NCBI GenBank assembly: GCA_964568795.1
Contig: CAZMRQ010000004.1
Coordinates: 1-64,000, forward strand
Origin: CAZMRQ01 sp964568795
GTDB lineage: Bacteria; Pseudomonadota; Gammaproteobacteria; Comchoanobacterales; Comchoanobacteraceae
DNA length: 64,000 nucleotides
Direction of reading: 5' to 3'
In this document: piece by piece, positions 56,501-64,000 of the stretch
Numbering within the stretch: position 1 is the first letter of the stretch
Layout: every line of letters starts with the position of its first letter
The notes under the pieces: model-generated
Seen by the model: the letters and a program-made list of their open reading frames with translations, nothing else
Told to the model about the DNA's origin: nothing
The model's database searches: none
Position numbers and translations under genes: made by a program

Positions 56501-56650
56501 CTTAGAGAAATAATTGAAAAACATCAACAATACATTATGTCAGAAACATTAACAAATTCTATTATTTATACAAAGAATGATCAACAGTTCGTTCACCAAT
56601 GTGACAAAGAGACCCTGTCGGTATCTATTGAAACCATTGAAGAACACTGA
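53525..56650 (+). CDS. ileS: Isoleucyl-tRNA synthetase, eukaryotic-like (type 2)
   Basis: 1041 residues, longer than the E. coli type (938). The class I signature is HHGH (H56-H59) in ATGLPHHGHLLAST, and the KMSKS loop is DGKKMSKRLKN. The string RRFGWDCHGLPIENEI is typical of the eukaryotic/archaeal-like IleRS2 branch, found in some intracellular bacteria and in mupirocin-resistant species. The editing domain WTTTPWTLPANLA is intact. The zinc-binding C-terminal end of type 1 enzymes is absent. It charges tRNA-Ile in the cytoplasm and has its own promoter. Confidence 0.96.
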   Translation: MSHPLPTNQFNVVSQEASVLQFWKNHQIFEKSLAQTSKGKPYIFYDGPPFATGLPHHGHLLASTIKDIIPRYQTMQGRYVMRRFGWDCHGLPIENEIHKKLGLSAQEAIEQLGVKQYNQECRDIVMRFSKQWEEVIQRCGRWVDFDNNYKTMDLCYMESVWWTFKQLWDRSLVYRGNKVVPYSNELATPLANFEAGSNYQNTQDPAVTIRVRLQSAIADQPADLLIWTTTPWTLPANLAICVNPTAEYALVATDSTPVIIASALVDSICPEAKIQKTFTGNDLRNLHYLPLFPEAQSHTSSNCYRVVCDPYVSTEDGTGLVHCAPAFGEDDMRICAREGINELLYFIDDHGFFTDEIKCLSGLPLKKADKTVIARLKNNNQLFAESTITHSYPFCPRTDTPLIYRAVPSWFISVTKIRDKCLQANESIHWVPGHIKHGRFGKWLEQARDWAVSRNRVWGTPLPIWINDQTGDTICMDSTAALERYTGKSITDLHREHIDDLTFTIENQPGTYKRTSEVFDCWFESGAMPVAQLHYPFENNKIFNEGFPAEFIAEGLDQTRGWFYSLIVISAALFDSPAFKNVIVNGIILAKDGKKMSKRLKNYTDPMTLMNTYGADALRLYLINSGLVKAEEQRFDDKGVEEMTRKTLLPWYNCLQFFMTYADIDNWSYQPEHHGGGSQLDRWIKSRCETLKDQIKNAMSEYTLADVIPHLLTFIDELTNTYIRLNRKRFWVEDMTVDKQNAYQTLFTVLIDFSKMMAPFAPFQAEWIYQKLKSYQSNLPLSVHLCQYPLPTETLQDTSLEMGVSWMNRVLLLARQSRNNAKIKIKTPLQSLTVIHHNPEVCQAISSLSEIIKREINVKSLCVKSNETDYVHIHALPNSPVLGRRFGAKFASIRQAIHKLSARDILAFEKEGHMQLLDETISFDEVLIRKEALNSTILTDSHIAIELNTQLTQVLIDEGLAREFVNRIQKTRKDLSLDVNDRIVITVNASTSLREIIEKHQQYIMSETLTNSIIYTKNDQQFVHQCDKETLSVSIETIEEH

Positions 56651-56676
56651 GTTTATTAAGTTCTCACTTATCAGTA

Positions 56677-56705
56677 TTGACCATTCGGCTCACCAATGCT
56701 TTAAT
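56677..56705 (+). promoter_or_regulatory. Promoter of the two-gene membrane orphan unit
   Basis: TTGACC (56677-56682), 17-base spacer and TTTAAT (56700-56705), 25 bases before ATG 56731. Both hexamers match at five of six positions. Confidence 0.65.
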
Positions 56706-56730
56706 AGACTAGACAAAATAGAGAGCTCAC

Positions 56731-57831
56731 ATGCTATATGACGATATAAAAAAAATAGATTGGCATATAGTATTAAAAGGCCTATTCCCTGGGATATTAT
56801 ACGCTGCAGATGCAGCAAACGTCATACGCACGATCCTATCCACTCATTTGCCAACCCTTATGATATTTGCACCTAACTTTCTTATCTGGTATGGCACATA
56901 TGCAAAAAAACAAGACTCTAGCAGTGAAAAAGTTGATGATAGTCATTTTATTCACTCTTTTGTGAATTTTGCCGCTACAGCAAACAGCCTCCTTGTTAAT
57001 AGCTCTGCAATGGTATATGGCCTTGTTAATTTCCTTATGGCATGTCAATTTAATAACCCTTTGCTTGCTGTCCCTCTATCTATCCTAGCCTTTATATATG
57101 GATACCATGGCGCCAACGAAATGACTGCAAAAAATGCTCTTAAATTCACTAACATGGCATTAAATAATACATTTAGAGAGAGGATTGAACAAGATGGGTA
57201 CAAATCAATTCTCACGGAATCATATAAAGCGATTGGCATTAAGAATTCAGCTGCCCCCATAATAGCAGCCTTGCTTTCAGCCGTTTTTGCCTCATTCCAG
57301 TACATGACCGGTGTTGGTTTTATTAATCTTATAGATGGTCTTGCACTCTCATATGGCATAACAAGCCTTTCCACATTAGCTGTTCCGTTTGGATTCTTTT
57401 GCTTTGTTATTACAGCCATAATCATGTTCCCTACAATGCTCGGCTTTTCCTTAGCAGAAGCAACGCCACAACCCGTACAATCAGTGCCAAACCCTCAGCC
57501 TCGTCCCACTAGGAAGATCGTTTCAATGATTATCGATTGGTCACATAATGTAACAACACTCTCAAGCATCATCCTTATGGCCAACGCCACTATTGCACCA
57601 AATAGTTTCTGGTTTACAGTAGCACGCCTGCCATTCAATCTTTATATAAGGTCAGTTATGGCATCGCTTGTCGCATTCTGCTTTCCGGCAATACATGGCT
57701 TGTTGGATCAAGGGCGTGAATGGATGATGCGTACATCCAGTGATCTTCTTTCACATACTTTTGCAACCGAGGAAGCACGCACCGGCGCAACCCCTTTACA
57801 TAGACCACCTGGAGTAGCACATGGCCACTAA
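56731..57831 (+). CDS. Multi-span membrane protein of unknown function
   Basis: 366 residues with about eight hydrophobic segments (for example TLMIFAPNFLIWYG, LLAVPLSILAFIYGY, PFGFFCFVITAIIMFPTML) and a polar Pro-rich loop at about 248-266. The C-terminal tail is short and polar, ending GVAHGH. No transporter signature or signal peptide. GAGAGC precedes the start. It overlaps the next gene by 11 bases, and both proteins have similar size, span spacing and Pro/Thr-rich tails. They look like a co-evolved or distantly duplicated pair. I recognise no family. Confidence 0.65.
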   Translation: MLYDDIKKIDWHIVLKGLFPGILYAADAANVIRTILSTHLPTLMIFAPNFLIWYGTYAKKQDSSSEKVDDSHFIHSFVNFAATANSLLVNSSAMVYGLVNFLMACQFNNPLLAVPLSILAFIYGYHGANEMTAKNALKFTNMALNNTFRERIEQDGYKSILTESYKAIGIKNSAAPIIAALLSAVFASFQYMTGVGFINLIDGLALSYGITSLSTLAVPFGFFCFVITAIIMFPTMLGFSLAEATPQPVQSVPNPQPRPTRKIVSMIIDWSHNVTTLSSIILMANATIAPNSFWFTVARLPFNLYIRSVMASLVAFCFPAIHGLLDQGREWMMRTSSDLLSHTFATEEARTGATPLHRPPGVAHGH

Positions 57832-59143
57832 CACAGCAGCACCTGGACCTCAACCCACAACCCTGGGTCGTATATTAGATTACCTCCCTAAAAATGCTTT
57901 CTTCTCTCTACAGGATGATAGTCTATTCAGAAGATCTGTAGCCTTCTGTGTATCTATACTGTACGCTATTGGTCAAACCGCGATGTTTAATCGCATTGTT
58001 AGGATCCCTGACAATTTCAATTTCTTTCAGTCTATCTTACAAAGCAATCCCATTGCTCTAACTATCTATCATTTATGCCAAGGCGCCGTGCTTGCGATCT
58101 CTTTTGTTATGAGTCTTATCTTTCCTTATGATATAATAGCACCAGCAAAAGAAGACGGGACTGATGGTGGAAACGCATTTGTAAAAGGACTTATTATCCT
58201 TAATACAACGTTAGTATACAGCTTAACTATCGCTTATGGAGGCGTCTTAGCTATCGATCTCATTGCAGGCAGTGCAGTCTCCCTCACCGGACAATTTGCC
58301 GCCTTTGCCCTATTCTACCTTTCTGGAACCATTATCACGTATCAGTTAAATACGAAATGGATACCCCAAGCATGGGCGAAATTACAAGAAGAATGGCCAA
58401 AAGAAGGTTTCTTCAAAAAAACAGGTGTGTACTTATTCTTATCATTCATCACTGCTATTGCTTTTGCTGTGCTATCGTTTCAATCATCTTTGTTTATTAC
58501 TCAGATGTTTCTGGTTCTTTTCAATAATTACTCATCCATTAATTCTTTTTCTGATATGGCAAAGCTTGTTGCTGCAGGCACCAACTCTCACTTAGCATAT
58601 GGCATGGGTTTACTAGGGGCCTTGGTCACTGTTGTCGTCGGCATACCCCTGTTAATTTATCCCAGTCTAAATGACACTGGCAGCTCAAAAACACCCAATG
58701 ATAAAGCCACTTGGTTTACTATATGCGTCTATGTCAGCACAGTGCTGCAATCTCTCAATGCAGGCTATTTGACTTTTAATAACGCCCTTCTTGTAGCTCA
58801 TATTTCACACACTGCACGCGTCCTAATCAGTGGACTTATCAGCCTCTGTTCCTTCCCCTTGCAATTCAATTTCAATAAGAGTTTAGAATTTACAATATTC
58901 GCAAATTCATCGCAATTCATTCGTGGAGTTATAGAAAAATTCACCCGCACTAATTCTGGATCCACCCACGTTACTCCTCCAAGCAGGCCCGTTGATTCTG
59001 ACAGCGAGCCTGAGGAATTACCTCAGAACAACCGTCGAGGCGGTTCACTGACTACCTTGGTAGAAACAGCAAGAACTTTTGTGGAAGATTGCCGAAGGCT
59101 GCGAGAAGCTCAGGAAGCACAAAACACATGCACAGTTTTCTAA
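57821..59143 (+). CDS. Multi-span membrane protein of unknown function with CaaX-like C-terminus
   Basis: 440 residues. A Pro/Thr-rich N-terminus is followed by about eight to nine hydrophobic segments (for example LAISFVMSLIFPY, LLGALVTVVVGIPLLIYP) and a long polar C-terminal tail of about 65 residues, including SDSEPEELPQNNRRGG and a helical TARTFVEDCRRLREAQ. The last four residues, Cys-Thr-Val-Phe, fit a eukaryotic CaaX prenylation box. It is translationally coupled to the previous orphan and lies four bases before ubiE. That might place the ubi genes in the same transcript. Function unknown. Confidence 0.65.
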   Translation: MATNTAAPGPQPTTLGRILDYLPKNAFFSLQDDSLFRRSVAFCVSILYAIGQTAMFNRIVRIPDNFNFFQSILQSNPIALTIYHLCQGAVLAISFVMSLIFPYDIIAPAKEDGTDGGNAFVKGLIILNTTLVYSLTIAYGGVLAIDLIAGSAVSLTGQFAAFALFYLSGTIITYQLNTKWIPQAWAKLQEEWPKEGFFKKTGVYLFLSFITAIAFAVLSFQSSLFITQMFLVLFNNYSSINSFSDMAKLVAAGTNSHLAYGMGLLGALVTVVVGIPLLIYPSLNDTGSSKTPNDKATWFTICVYVSTVLQSLNAGYLTFNNALLVAHISHTARVLISGLISLCSFPLQFNFNKSLEFTIFANSSQFIRGVIEKFTRTNSGSTHVTPPSRPVDSDSEPEELPQNNRRGGSLTTLVETARTFVEDCRRLREAQEAQNTCTVF

Positions 59144-59146
59144 GGC

Positions 59147-59881
59147 ATGAGCACTGACTCAACACATTTTGGCAAAAGATCCATTCCCATAAATGAAAAG
59201 AGCGAAAAAATAAAGGCTCTTTTCGATGATGTGGCACAAAACTATGATTTAATGAATGACCTCATGTCTTTTGGCTTACACCGCGTATGGAAGTACATCA
59301 CAGTACGTTATTTGCCATTATCAAACGCACAACATGTTCTTGATATTGCTTCAGGGAGTGGCGATATAACAGAACAAATGCACAGTCTCAATCCCGATGC
59401 ACAATACACATGCCTCGACCCTTCTAGTGAGATGCTTCTAATGGCAAGAAAAAAACTTCAGATCAAAAAAATCAACTTTGTTCAGTCATTCTGTGAAGAC
59501 TTGCCCTTCAGCCCAAAATCATTCGATCTTATTACCATAGGATTTGGTTTTCGAAACTTCACCAATCAGCCGGATGCATTGAGGGAATGCCTCAAGGTAC
59601 TAAAGCCCGGTGGCACACTTGCCATTTTAGAGTTTTCACAATCTAAAAGTGGCCTATTTAACTCTTTGTATCAACCTTATGCACAGCATGTCATCCCCTT
59701 TATTGGAGGTCTTATCGCCAATAATAAAGAAGCATACACGTATCTCTCAGAATCCATTGAAGTGCACCCTCCTGCTTCGCAAGTCATACACATGCTCAGC
59801 CAAGCTGGTTTTGTAAATACCGATGAACATTCCTTTATGACAGGACTTGTTCGTTGCCATATTGCCCAACGGCCCTCTTGA
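59147..59881 (+). CDS. ubiE: Ubiquinone/menaquinone C-methyltransferase UbiE
   Basis: 244 residues. SAM-binding motif VLDIASGSGDITEQM, the family signature FDDVAQNYDLMNDLMSFG and the second string RECLKVLKPGGTLAILEFS are present. It C-methylates the ring in ubiquinone synthesis. Gly-Gly-Thr in the usual DLAGGTGD is replaced by Ser-Gly-Ser here. First of a ubiE-ubiJ-ubiB run typical of Gammaproteobacteria. Confidence 0.95.
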   Translation: MSTDSTHFGKRSIPINEKSEKIKALFDDVAQNYDLMNDLMSFGLHRVWKYITVRYLPLSNAQHVLDIASGSGDITEQMHSLNPDAQYTCLDPSSEMLLMARKKLQIKKINFVQSFCEDLPFSPKSFDLITIGFGFRNFTNQPDALRECLKVLKPGGTLAILEFSQSKSGLFNSLYQPYAQHVIPFIGGLIANNKEAYTYLSESIEVHPPASQVIHMLSQAGFVNTDEHSFMTGLVRCHIAQRPS

Positions 59882-59940
59882 TGACTTTACAAAAACTGCT
59901 CGTTGGCCCATACTGTCTGTCAACAAGGAGCTCTTAAGTC

Positions 59941-60525
59941 ATGATGGTGAATATTGGACAATTTATTCTTAACCAAATCACACCTCACGCACCGCGTTTA
60001 CGCGCCTTTTGCAATGAACACAAAGGAAAAAAGATACAAGTCATATTCACCGACTGTCAGCAATCAATAGACCTCTTGCTACACAAACAAGGCATTTATC
60101 TCAAAGAGTCCCATCAGCCAGAGGCCTGTGTCACTCTCTCATGCACCCTCAAAGAAGCGCTGCATTACATGCTTCATAACACCCAATCACTGAAAATGAC
60201 AGTGCACGGTCAATTGCGCTTATTGGAAGACCTGCAACAACTGCTGAAAGAAAAACCTTTTTATCTCAATAGCTGGCTGACTGATAAATTAGGACAAATA
60301 TCAGGCACTGTTGTTTATGAAGGCATCATAAGTCTCCGAGAATGGCTTGAGAAAAGGATCACTCAGATAAAAAGTGACAGCGCTAAATACATCGAGTATG
60401 AACAAAGCAACCTCTCTCATCAAAGCTCACTTAGGAGTTTGAAGCATGACCTTAACCAATTAACTTATAGCATTGATCGCTTAAAACAAAGGCTCACTCA
60501 TCTCAAAGGAAATGACTCATGTTGA
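59941..60525 (+). CDS. ubiJ: Ubiquinone biosynthesis accessory factor UbiJ (SCP2 domain)
   Basis: 194 residues: an SCP2-like lipid-binding domain (about 20-110, with HGQLRLLEDLQQLL) and a charged C-terminal coiled coil, as in E. coli UbiJ. It binds ubiquinone intermediates and organises the soluble Ubi metabolon. AAGGAG lies ten bases before the ATG. Assignment rests partly on its place between ubiE and ubiB. It overlaps ubiB by seven bases. Confidence 0.87.
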   Translation: MMVNIGQFILNQITPHAPRLRAFCNEHKGKKIQVIFTDCQQSIDLLLHKQGIYLKESHQPEACVTLSCTLKEALHYMLHNTQSLKMTVHGQLRLLEDLQQLLKEKPFYLNSWLTDKLGQISGTVVYEGIISLREWLEKRITQIKSDSAKYIEYEQSNLSHQSSLRSLKHDLNQLTYSIDRLKQRLTHLKGNDSC

Positions 60526-62033
60526 AAAGAATAATGCAAATTATCTCCGTGGTTTGCGTGCAAACGCTTGACCAAAACATCCTGCCGCGCTTTTTAGCGC
60601 CTTCTTTTTATATGGGGTTAATCTACAGACCTATCTGTAAACGTTCAAAAAAGACTCTTGGGAAAAAATGCTTGCTGGTTGCCGGCAAACTCGGGCCGCT
60701 GTTTATCAAAGCCGGACAGTTCATCTCCACACGGCCTGACTTATTTTCTCCAGATATCATCGAACATCTCAGCCAATTACGTGATAACGTTGCCCCTGTC
60801 TCTGATGAACTTATCGATCAAGAACTTATTCGTGCTTTTGGCGCTAATTTTCACGATCACTTTCAGTCTATTGAAAAAAAACCCATGGCTTCTGCATCTA
60901 TTGCGCAAGTTCATTCTGCTGTCATGACTACAGGCGAGCGTGTCGTTATCAAAATACGTCGACCCGGTATCATCACAGAGATAAGAAATGACATTGCATC
61001 CCTTCGACGACTCACACGGCTCATAACATGCTGCTTTATACGTGCCAGAAAGTTTCGTTTTACAGCACTGCTTGATGAATTGGAATCTAGCCTCAAACAA
61101 GAAGTCCACCTTCTTAATGAAGCAGGCCACTATGCTCAAATGAGACGCAACTTTAAAAATTCTGATAAACTCTATGTCCCTAAACCCTATTGGGACTTGT
61201 GCTACGACAACCTCTTAGTTCTTGAACGAATAGATGGTGTCCCTGTTCATCACGTTCAAGAACTCAAAGATAAGAATGTTGATCTGCAATACCTGGCTGA
61301 ACAAGGTGTTATTATATTCTTTACCCAGATTTTGCGCGATAGCTACTTTCATGCTGACATGCATCCCGGGAATATATTTATCGATACGTCAGATCCACAA
61401 AAACCAAAATACATGGCTGTTGATTTTGGGATCATGGGCTACCTATCAGAAGACGACCGCTACTATATTTCACAAAACCTCAAAGCATTCTTTGCACGTG
61501 ATTACCGTCGAATTGCCGAACTGCATATTAAATCAGGTTGGGTGCCCCAATCAACTCGGCTATTTGATTTCGAATCATCCATACGCGGTGTATGTGAACC
61601 GTTGATGAACAGACCCATTGCTGAGATCTCTTTTGCTCGTGTGTTGCAAAACCTTCTGCTCATTGGACAGCAATATGATATGCATGTGCAACCTCAGCTG
61701 ATCCTACTTCAAAAAACTTTGTTTAATATAGAAGGGCTTGGCCGTGTTCTCTACCCAGAATTAAATCTTTGGAGCACAGCAAAACCATTTATCGATAAAA
61801 TGACAGACAAACCTGACTTAAGTGAGCAATTGGTGCAATTAAAAAACCAACTCCCCGAAATCATCAGGTCATTTCAACACAAACCAACACACATAGCCCG
61901 CCATATGCCACCACCCAAGGCGACCAAACACCTTAAGCTATTGCTGCTATTGACAGTCAGTGCTTTAACTTTTATCCTTGGATATGACATTGCTGCAATT
62001 GCTATGTTAGCTGGCTTTGCAATTGCTTTATAG
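60519..62033 (+). CDS. ubiB: UbiB, atypical kinase/ATPase of ubiquinone biosynthesis
   Basis: 504 residues. The diagnostic KxGQ motif is in FIKAGQFISTRPDLF, the alanine-rich loop is MASASIAQVH, the invariant Lys is in VVIKIRRPG, and the catalytic region is FHADMHPGNIF with VDFGIMGYL. Two hydrophobic C-terminal helices anchor it in the inner membrane. It assists extraction or delivery of polyprenylated intermediates. Confidence 0.95.
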   Translation: MLKRIMQIISVVCVQTLDQNILPRFLAPSFYMGLIYRPICKRSKKTLGKKCLLVAGKLGPLFIKAGQFISTRPDLFSPDIIEHLSQLRDNVAPVSDELIDQELIRAFGANFHDHFQSIEKKPMASASIAQVHSAVMTTGERVVIKIRRPGIITEIRNDIASLRRLTRLITCCFIRARKFRFTALLDELESSLKQEVHLLNEAGHYAQMRRNFKNSDKLYVPKPYWDLCYDNLLVLERIDGVPVHHVQELKDKNVDLQYLAEQGVIIFFTQILRDSYFHADMHPGNIFIDTSDPQKPKYMAVDFGIMGYLSEDDRYYISQNLKAFFARDYRRIAELHIKSGWVPQSTRLFDFESSIRGVCEPLMNRPIAEISFARVLQNLLLIGQQYDMHVQPQLILLQKTLFNIEGLGRVLYPELNLWSTAKPFIDKMTDKPDLSEQLVQLKNQLPEIIRSFQHKPTHIARHMPPPKATKHLKLLLLLTVSALTFILGYDIAAIAMLAGFAIAL

Positions 62034-62050
62034 GAACATGGAGTTTAAGC

Positions 62051-63550
62051 ATGATATACCGCTTATTTATAAGTGTATTTATGATACCAGTCATTTATGC
62101 ACAAACCTACATTAATGTACTGCCAGTTCCTTCTAACCTTGATCCGATTGTCTATCACAGCAAGAAAAAGTTTGAAAAAGACCTCGATATTCTTATCATG
62201 GGATTAGAGAACAGCTCTGATCTTATTGATGGAAGAGAAGGAATAGCCACTGATAAAGCCAGTCTGACTGCTGCATTTGCGACTTTTGAGCCCTCCTACA
62301 GCCTGTCATCGAGCTATAATATTGAGCCTAAAAATAATTGGGGATACAATAATGGCGGTATAAGTGGTGACATAACCTATAATTTTCCGACTGGGACAAA
62401 CGTTAGCCTTTCTAGCAACGTCAATACTAATACATCAAGCACTTCCAGATCTAAGGCTAAATTTTCAAATGGTTGGACAGTATCCCAACAGTTCCTACAA
62501 GGGTCGTCTATTGAAGTAAACAAAGCCCCGATTACCAATGTCATTCTTACAAATATGGCTAACACATATGCCTTGAAAAAAAACTATGAGACCACTGCTT
62601 CAACAATATTAACGAGTATGCGAGCACTCAAATACTCACTATTCAAACATAGAATTATTGATAAAAACATCCAGAAACTTGATAATCTTTCTAAAAAACT
62701 AGATATTGAACTCAAAGCAGGGAAAAAATCTAAAATTGATGTTGTTGAAAACCAATTGACAATCCAAAAGCAAAAAATGGCTCAACTGTCTGCAAAACAA
62801 AAAATCAAAACAGAAATGAATACGCTGACTGCTGCTATGGGCATTTCCCCTAATTCCACCTTTACGCTAGCCCCCGATATTGCTCAAGAGATCCCGCTTC
62901 TTAGAAAACTTGATTATTATCTCAATCTATCCAATAACTACAACACCGAAATACGTACTGCAGGGATTAATGTTGAGACCAACTATCTTGCTTTACAAAC
63001 AGCTCTCGATCAACTGAGATGGAAGCTGTCATTATACGCCCAGGGTGATTTTAAAAAAACTCAAGACAGTAGCTATGGCTTAACCCTCAGTATTCCTCTT
63101 AGCCAAGCACAGAACGATAAATCTGTGATACAAAGTAAAACCGCTTATCAACAATCTGTTCGTTCTTACCACCGTAAAAAACATCAAATTCTTGCAGAAA
63201 CGAAAACAATGTACCTCAATTTACAAACAGCAAGAGAAAATTACAACATCTCAAAAAAAATGCTCATCAATAACAAAGAAAGAGATATGATCTCATTAAT
63301 GAAGTTTAACCAGGGTAAAATGAGTGCATCTGACTTCTTTACTAACCACCAAAGCTACATCGATAATGTGGCTTCGCACTACCAAGAATATAACAACTAT
63401 CTAAAACAGTATGATGATTTTTTACTGTACTGTGGTATACTCCTTCGTGAAAGAAGTATTTATCTCAAACACCCGGTATTGGAGTATTCACTTGATAAAA
63501 GCATACTTAAAGAAGATATCCCTATTAAACATTCTCCTGATACTACTTAG
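62051..63550 (+). CDS. TolC-family outer-membrane export channel
   Basis: 499 residues with a signal peptide (MIYRLFISVFMIPVIYA). Two related halves with long helical hairpins are seen: LDIELKAGKKSKIDVVENQL and MISLMKFNQGKMSASDFF. The latter corresponds to the conserved GxxSxxDxxxA/N helix junctions of outer-membrane efflux proteins. It should form the trimeric outer-membrane duct. The fusion lipoprotein gene starts inside its end, so an export operon continues beyond the window. The substrate is unknown. Confidence 0.85.
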   Translation: MIYRLFISVFMIPVIYAQTYINVLPVPSNLDPIVYHSKKKFEKDLDILIMGLENSSDLIDGREGIATDKASLTAAFATFEPSYSLSSSYNIEPKNNWGYNNGGISGDITYNFPTGTNVSLSSNVNTNTSSTSRSKAKFSNGWTVSQQFLQGSSIEVNKAPITNVILTNMANTYALKKNYETTASTILTSMRALKYSLFKHRIIDKNIQKLDNLSKKLDIELKAGKKSKIDVVENQLTIQKQKMAQLSAKQKIKTEMNTLTAAMGISPNSTFTLAPDIAQEIPLLRKLDYYLNLSNNYNTEIRTAGINVETNYLALQTALDQLRWKLSLYAQGDFKKTQDSSYGLTLSIPLSQAQNDKSVIQSKTAYQQSVRSYHRKKHQILAETKTMYLNLQTARENYNISKKMLINNKERDMISLMKFNQGKMSASDFFTNHQSYIDNVASHYQEYNNYLKQYDDFLLYCGILLRERSIYLKHPVLEYSLDKSILKEDIPIKHSPDTT

Positions 63551-64000
63551 TGGTTGTGAAGAGCCACAGAAAGAGTACCATTGGATAAAGGTAGGCAGTC
63601 AATCACATGTCTCCCATACGCAACTATCTGGCCATCTAAAACCAACCTCGTATGAACCTATCAACAGTCCAGTAGAAGGCTCCGTCACCAAAGCAATCGT
63701 CCAATATGGTCATAAAGTAGATAAAAATCAACCGATTTTCTATATTGACTCTAAATCCTCACTTAATAACTTGCGTGATCATGTGACATCACTCAAAAAG
63801 AATAAAAGACAATTAGAGAAATTGATAATCGATAAACACCATGCTCAATCTCTTTACACAGCTGGCGGCTTGTCTCGTGAAGATATGGATAGCCTTCGTG
63901 ACAAAATATCTGATTTAAAAGACGAGAACGCTGCCCTTCAGATCAAAGCTCAACAAAGTGCCCATTTTTTCAATCTGACATTAGATGAAATCATGAAGTC
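63492..64000 (+). CDS. HlyD/AcrA-type membrane fusion lipoprotein (3' partial)
   Basis: 169 codons to the window edge from TTG 63492, which has GGAG seven bases upstream and overlaps the TolC-like gene by 59 bases. The N-terminus is a lipoprotein signal with lipobox LLSGC (ISLLNILLILLSGC). The lipoyl-like hairpin half NSPVEGSVTKAIVQYGHKV, then DKNQPIFYID, is typical of periplasmic adaptor proteins, followed by a coiled-coil arm (LKKNKRQLEKL). It would link an inner-membrane pump, presumably encoded downstream, to the TolC-like channel. Confidence 0.82.
   Translation, partial: MIKAYLKKISLLNILLILLSGCEEPQKEYHWIKVGSQSHVSHTQLSGHLKPTSYEPINSPVEGSVTKAIVQYGHKVDKNQPIFYIDSKSSLNNLRDHVTSLKKNKRQLEKLIIDKHHAQSLYTAGGLSREDMDSLRDKISDLKDENAALQIKAQQSAHFFNLTLDEIMK

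Overview
The window looks like a contiguous piece of an AT-rich, host-associated gammaproteobacterial chromosome, most like intracellular Legionellales/Coxiella-type bacteria. The reasons are: a large NAD-glutamate dehydrogenase, an AddAB-like recombination pair, MiaE, the UbiE-UbiJ-UbiB block, a eukaryotic-type (class 2) isoleucyl-tRNA synthetase, a queuine-salvage gene pair, and many large orphan proteins with eukaryote-directed features scattered among housekeeping genes. I cannot name the genus from sequence alone. Two runs of exactly 100 N (23639-23738 and 52069-52168) mark scaffold gaps, and both fall inside repeat-containing genes.

Layout. 0-9 kb: tail of an unknown gene ending in a basic, nuclear-localisation-like patch; NAD-GDH; an OmpR-type two-component pair; and a 677-aa orphan carrying what looks like the catalytic segment of the NEL (IpaH/SspH) E3 ubiquitin ligase family. 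9-18 kb: MFS efflux pump, 3-methyladenine DNA glycosylase, AddB/AddA-like nuclease-helicase, an orphan, MiaE, and a small exported protein. 18.5-26 kb: three large orphan genes (836, 662 and about 674 aa), each behind its own TTGACA-type promoter, then a small gene coupled to an HSL-type esterase. 26-35 kb: stand-alone receiver protein, ThyA, a short ComEC, then uvrB-yhhQ-tgt with a queuine-type TGT, an aminotransferase and tRNA-Asn. 35-37 kb: an ankyrin-like gene interrupted by two in-frame TAA codons. 37-50 kb: thioredoxin-like protein, acyl-CoA dehydrogenase, AmpG-like permease, FumC, DUF2797 protein, chagasin-type protease inhibitor, PssA, LOG-family hydrolase, PgsA-like enzyme, Ca2+/Na+ antiporter, ClpB, an orphan amino-acid binding protein and LspA. 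50-59 kb: orphan genes including two neighbours that share a C-terminal hydrophobic module, IleRS type 2, and two overlapping multi-membrane-span orphans, the second ending in a CaaX-like tetrapeptide. 59-64 kb: ubiE-ubiJ-ubiB, then the start of a TolC / membrane-fusion-lipoprotein export operon running off the window.

How the genes fit together. GDH, FumC, the amino-acid binding protein and the acyl-CoA dehydrogenase suggest growth on amino acids and fatty acids feeding the TCA cycle and a ubiquinone respiratory chain. YhhQ plus the queuine-type TGT suggest uptake of the host's own queuine base instead of de novo synthesis. The NEL-like protein, ankyrin remnant, chagasin-type inhibitor, lipidation-like C-termini and the many orphan large proteins suggest a repertoire acting on a eukaryotic host. 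No secretion-system genes lie in the window, so export of these proteins is inferred, not shown.
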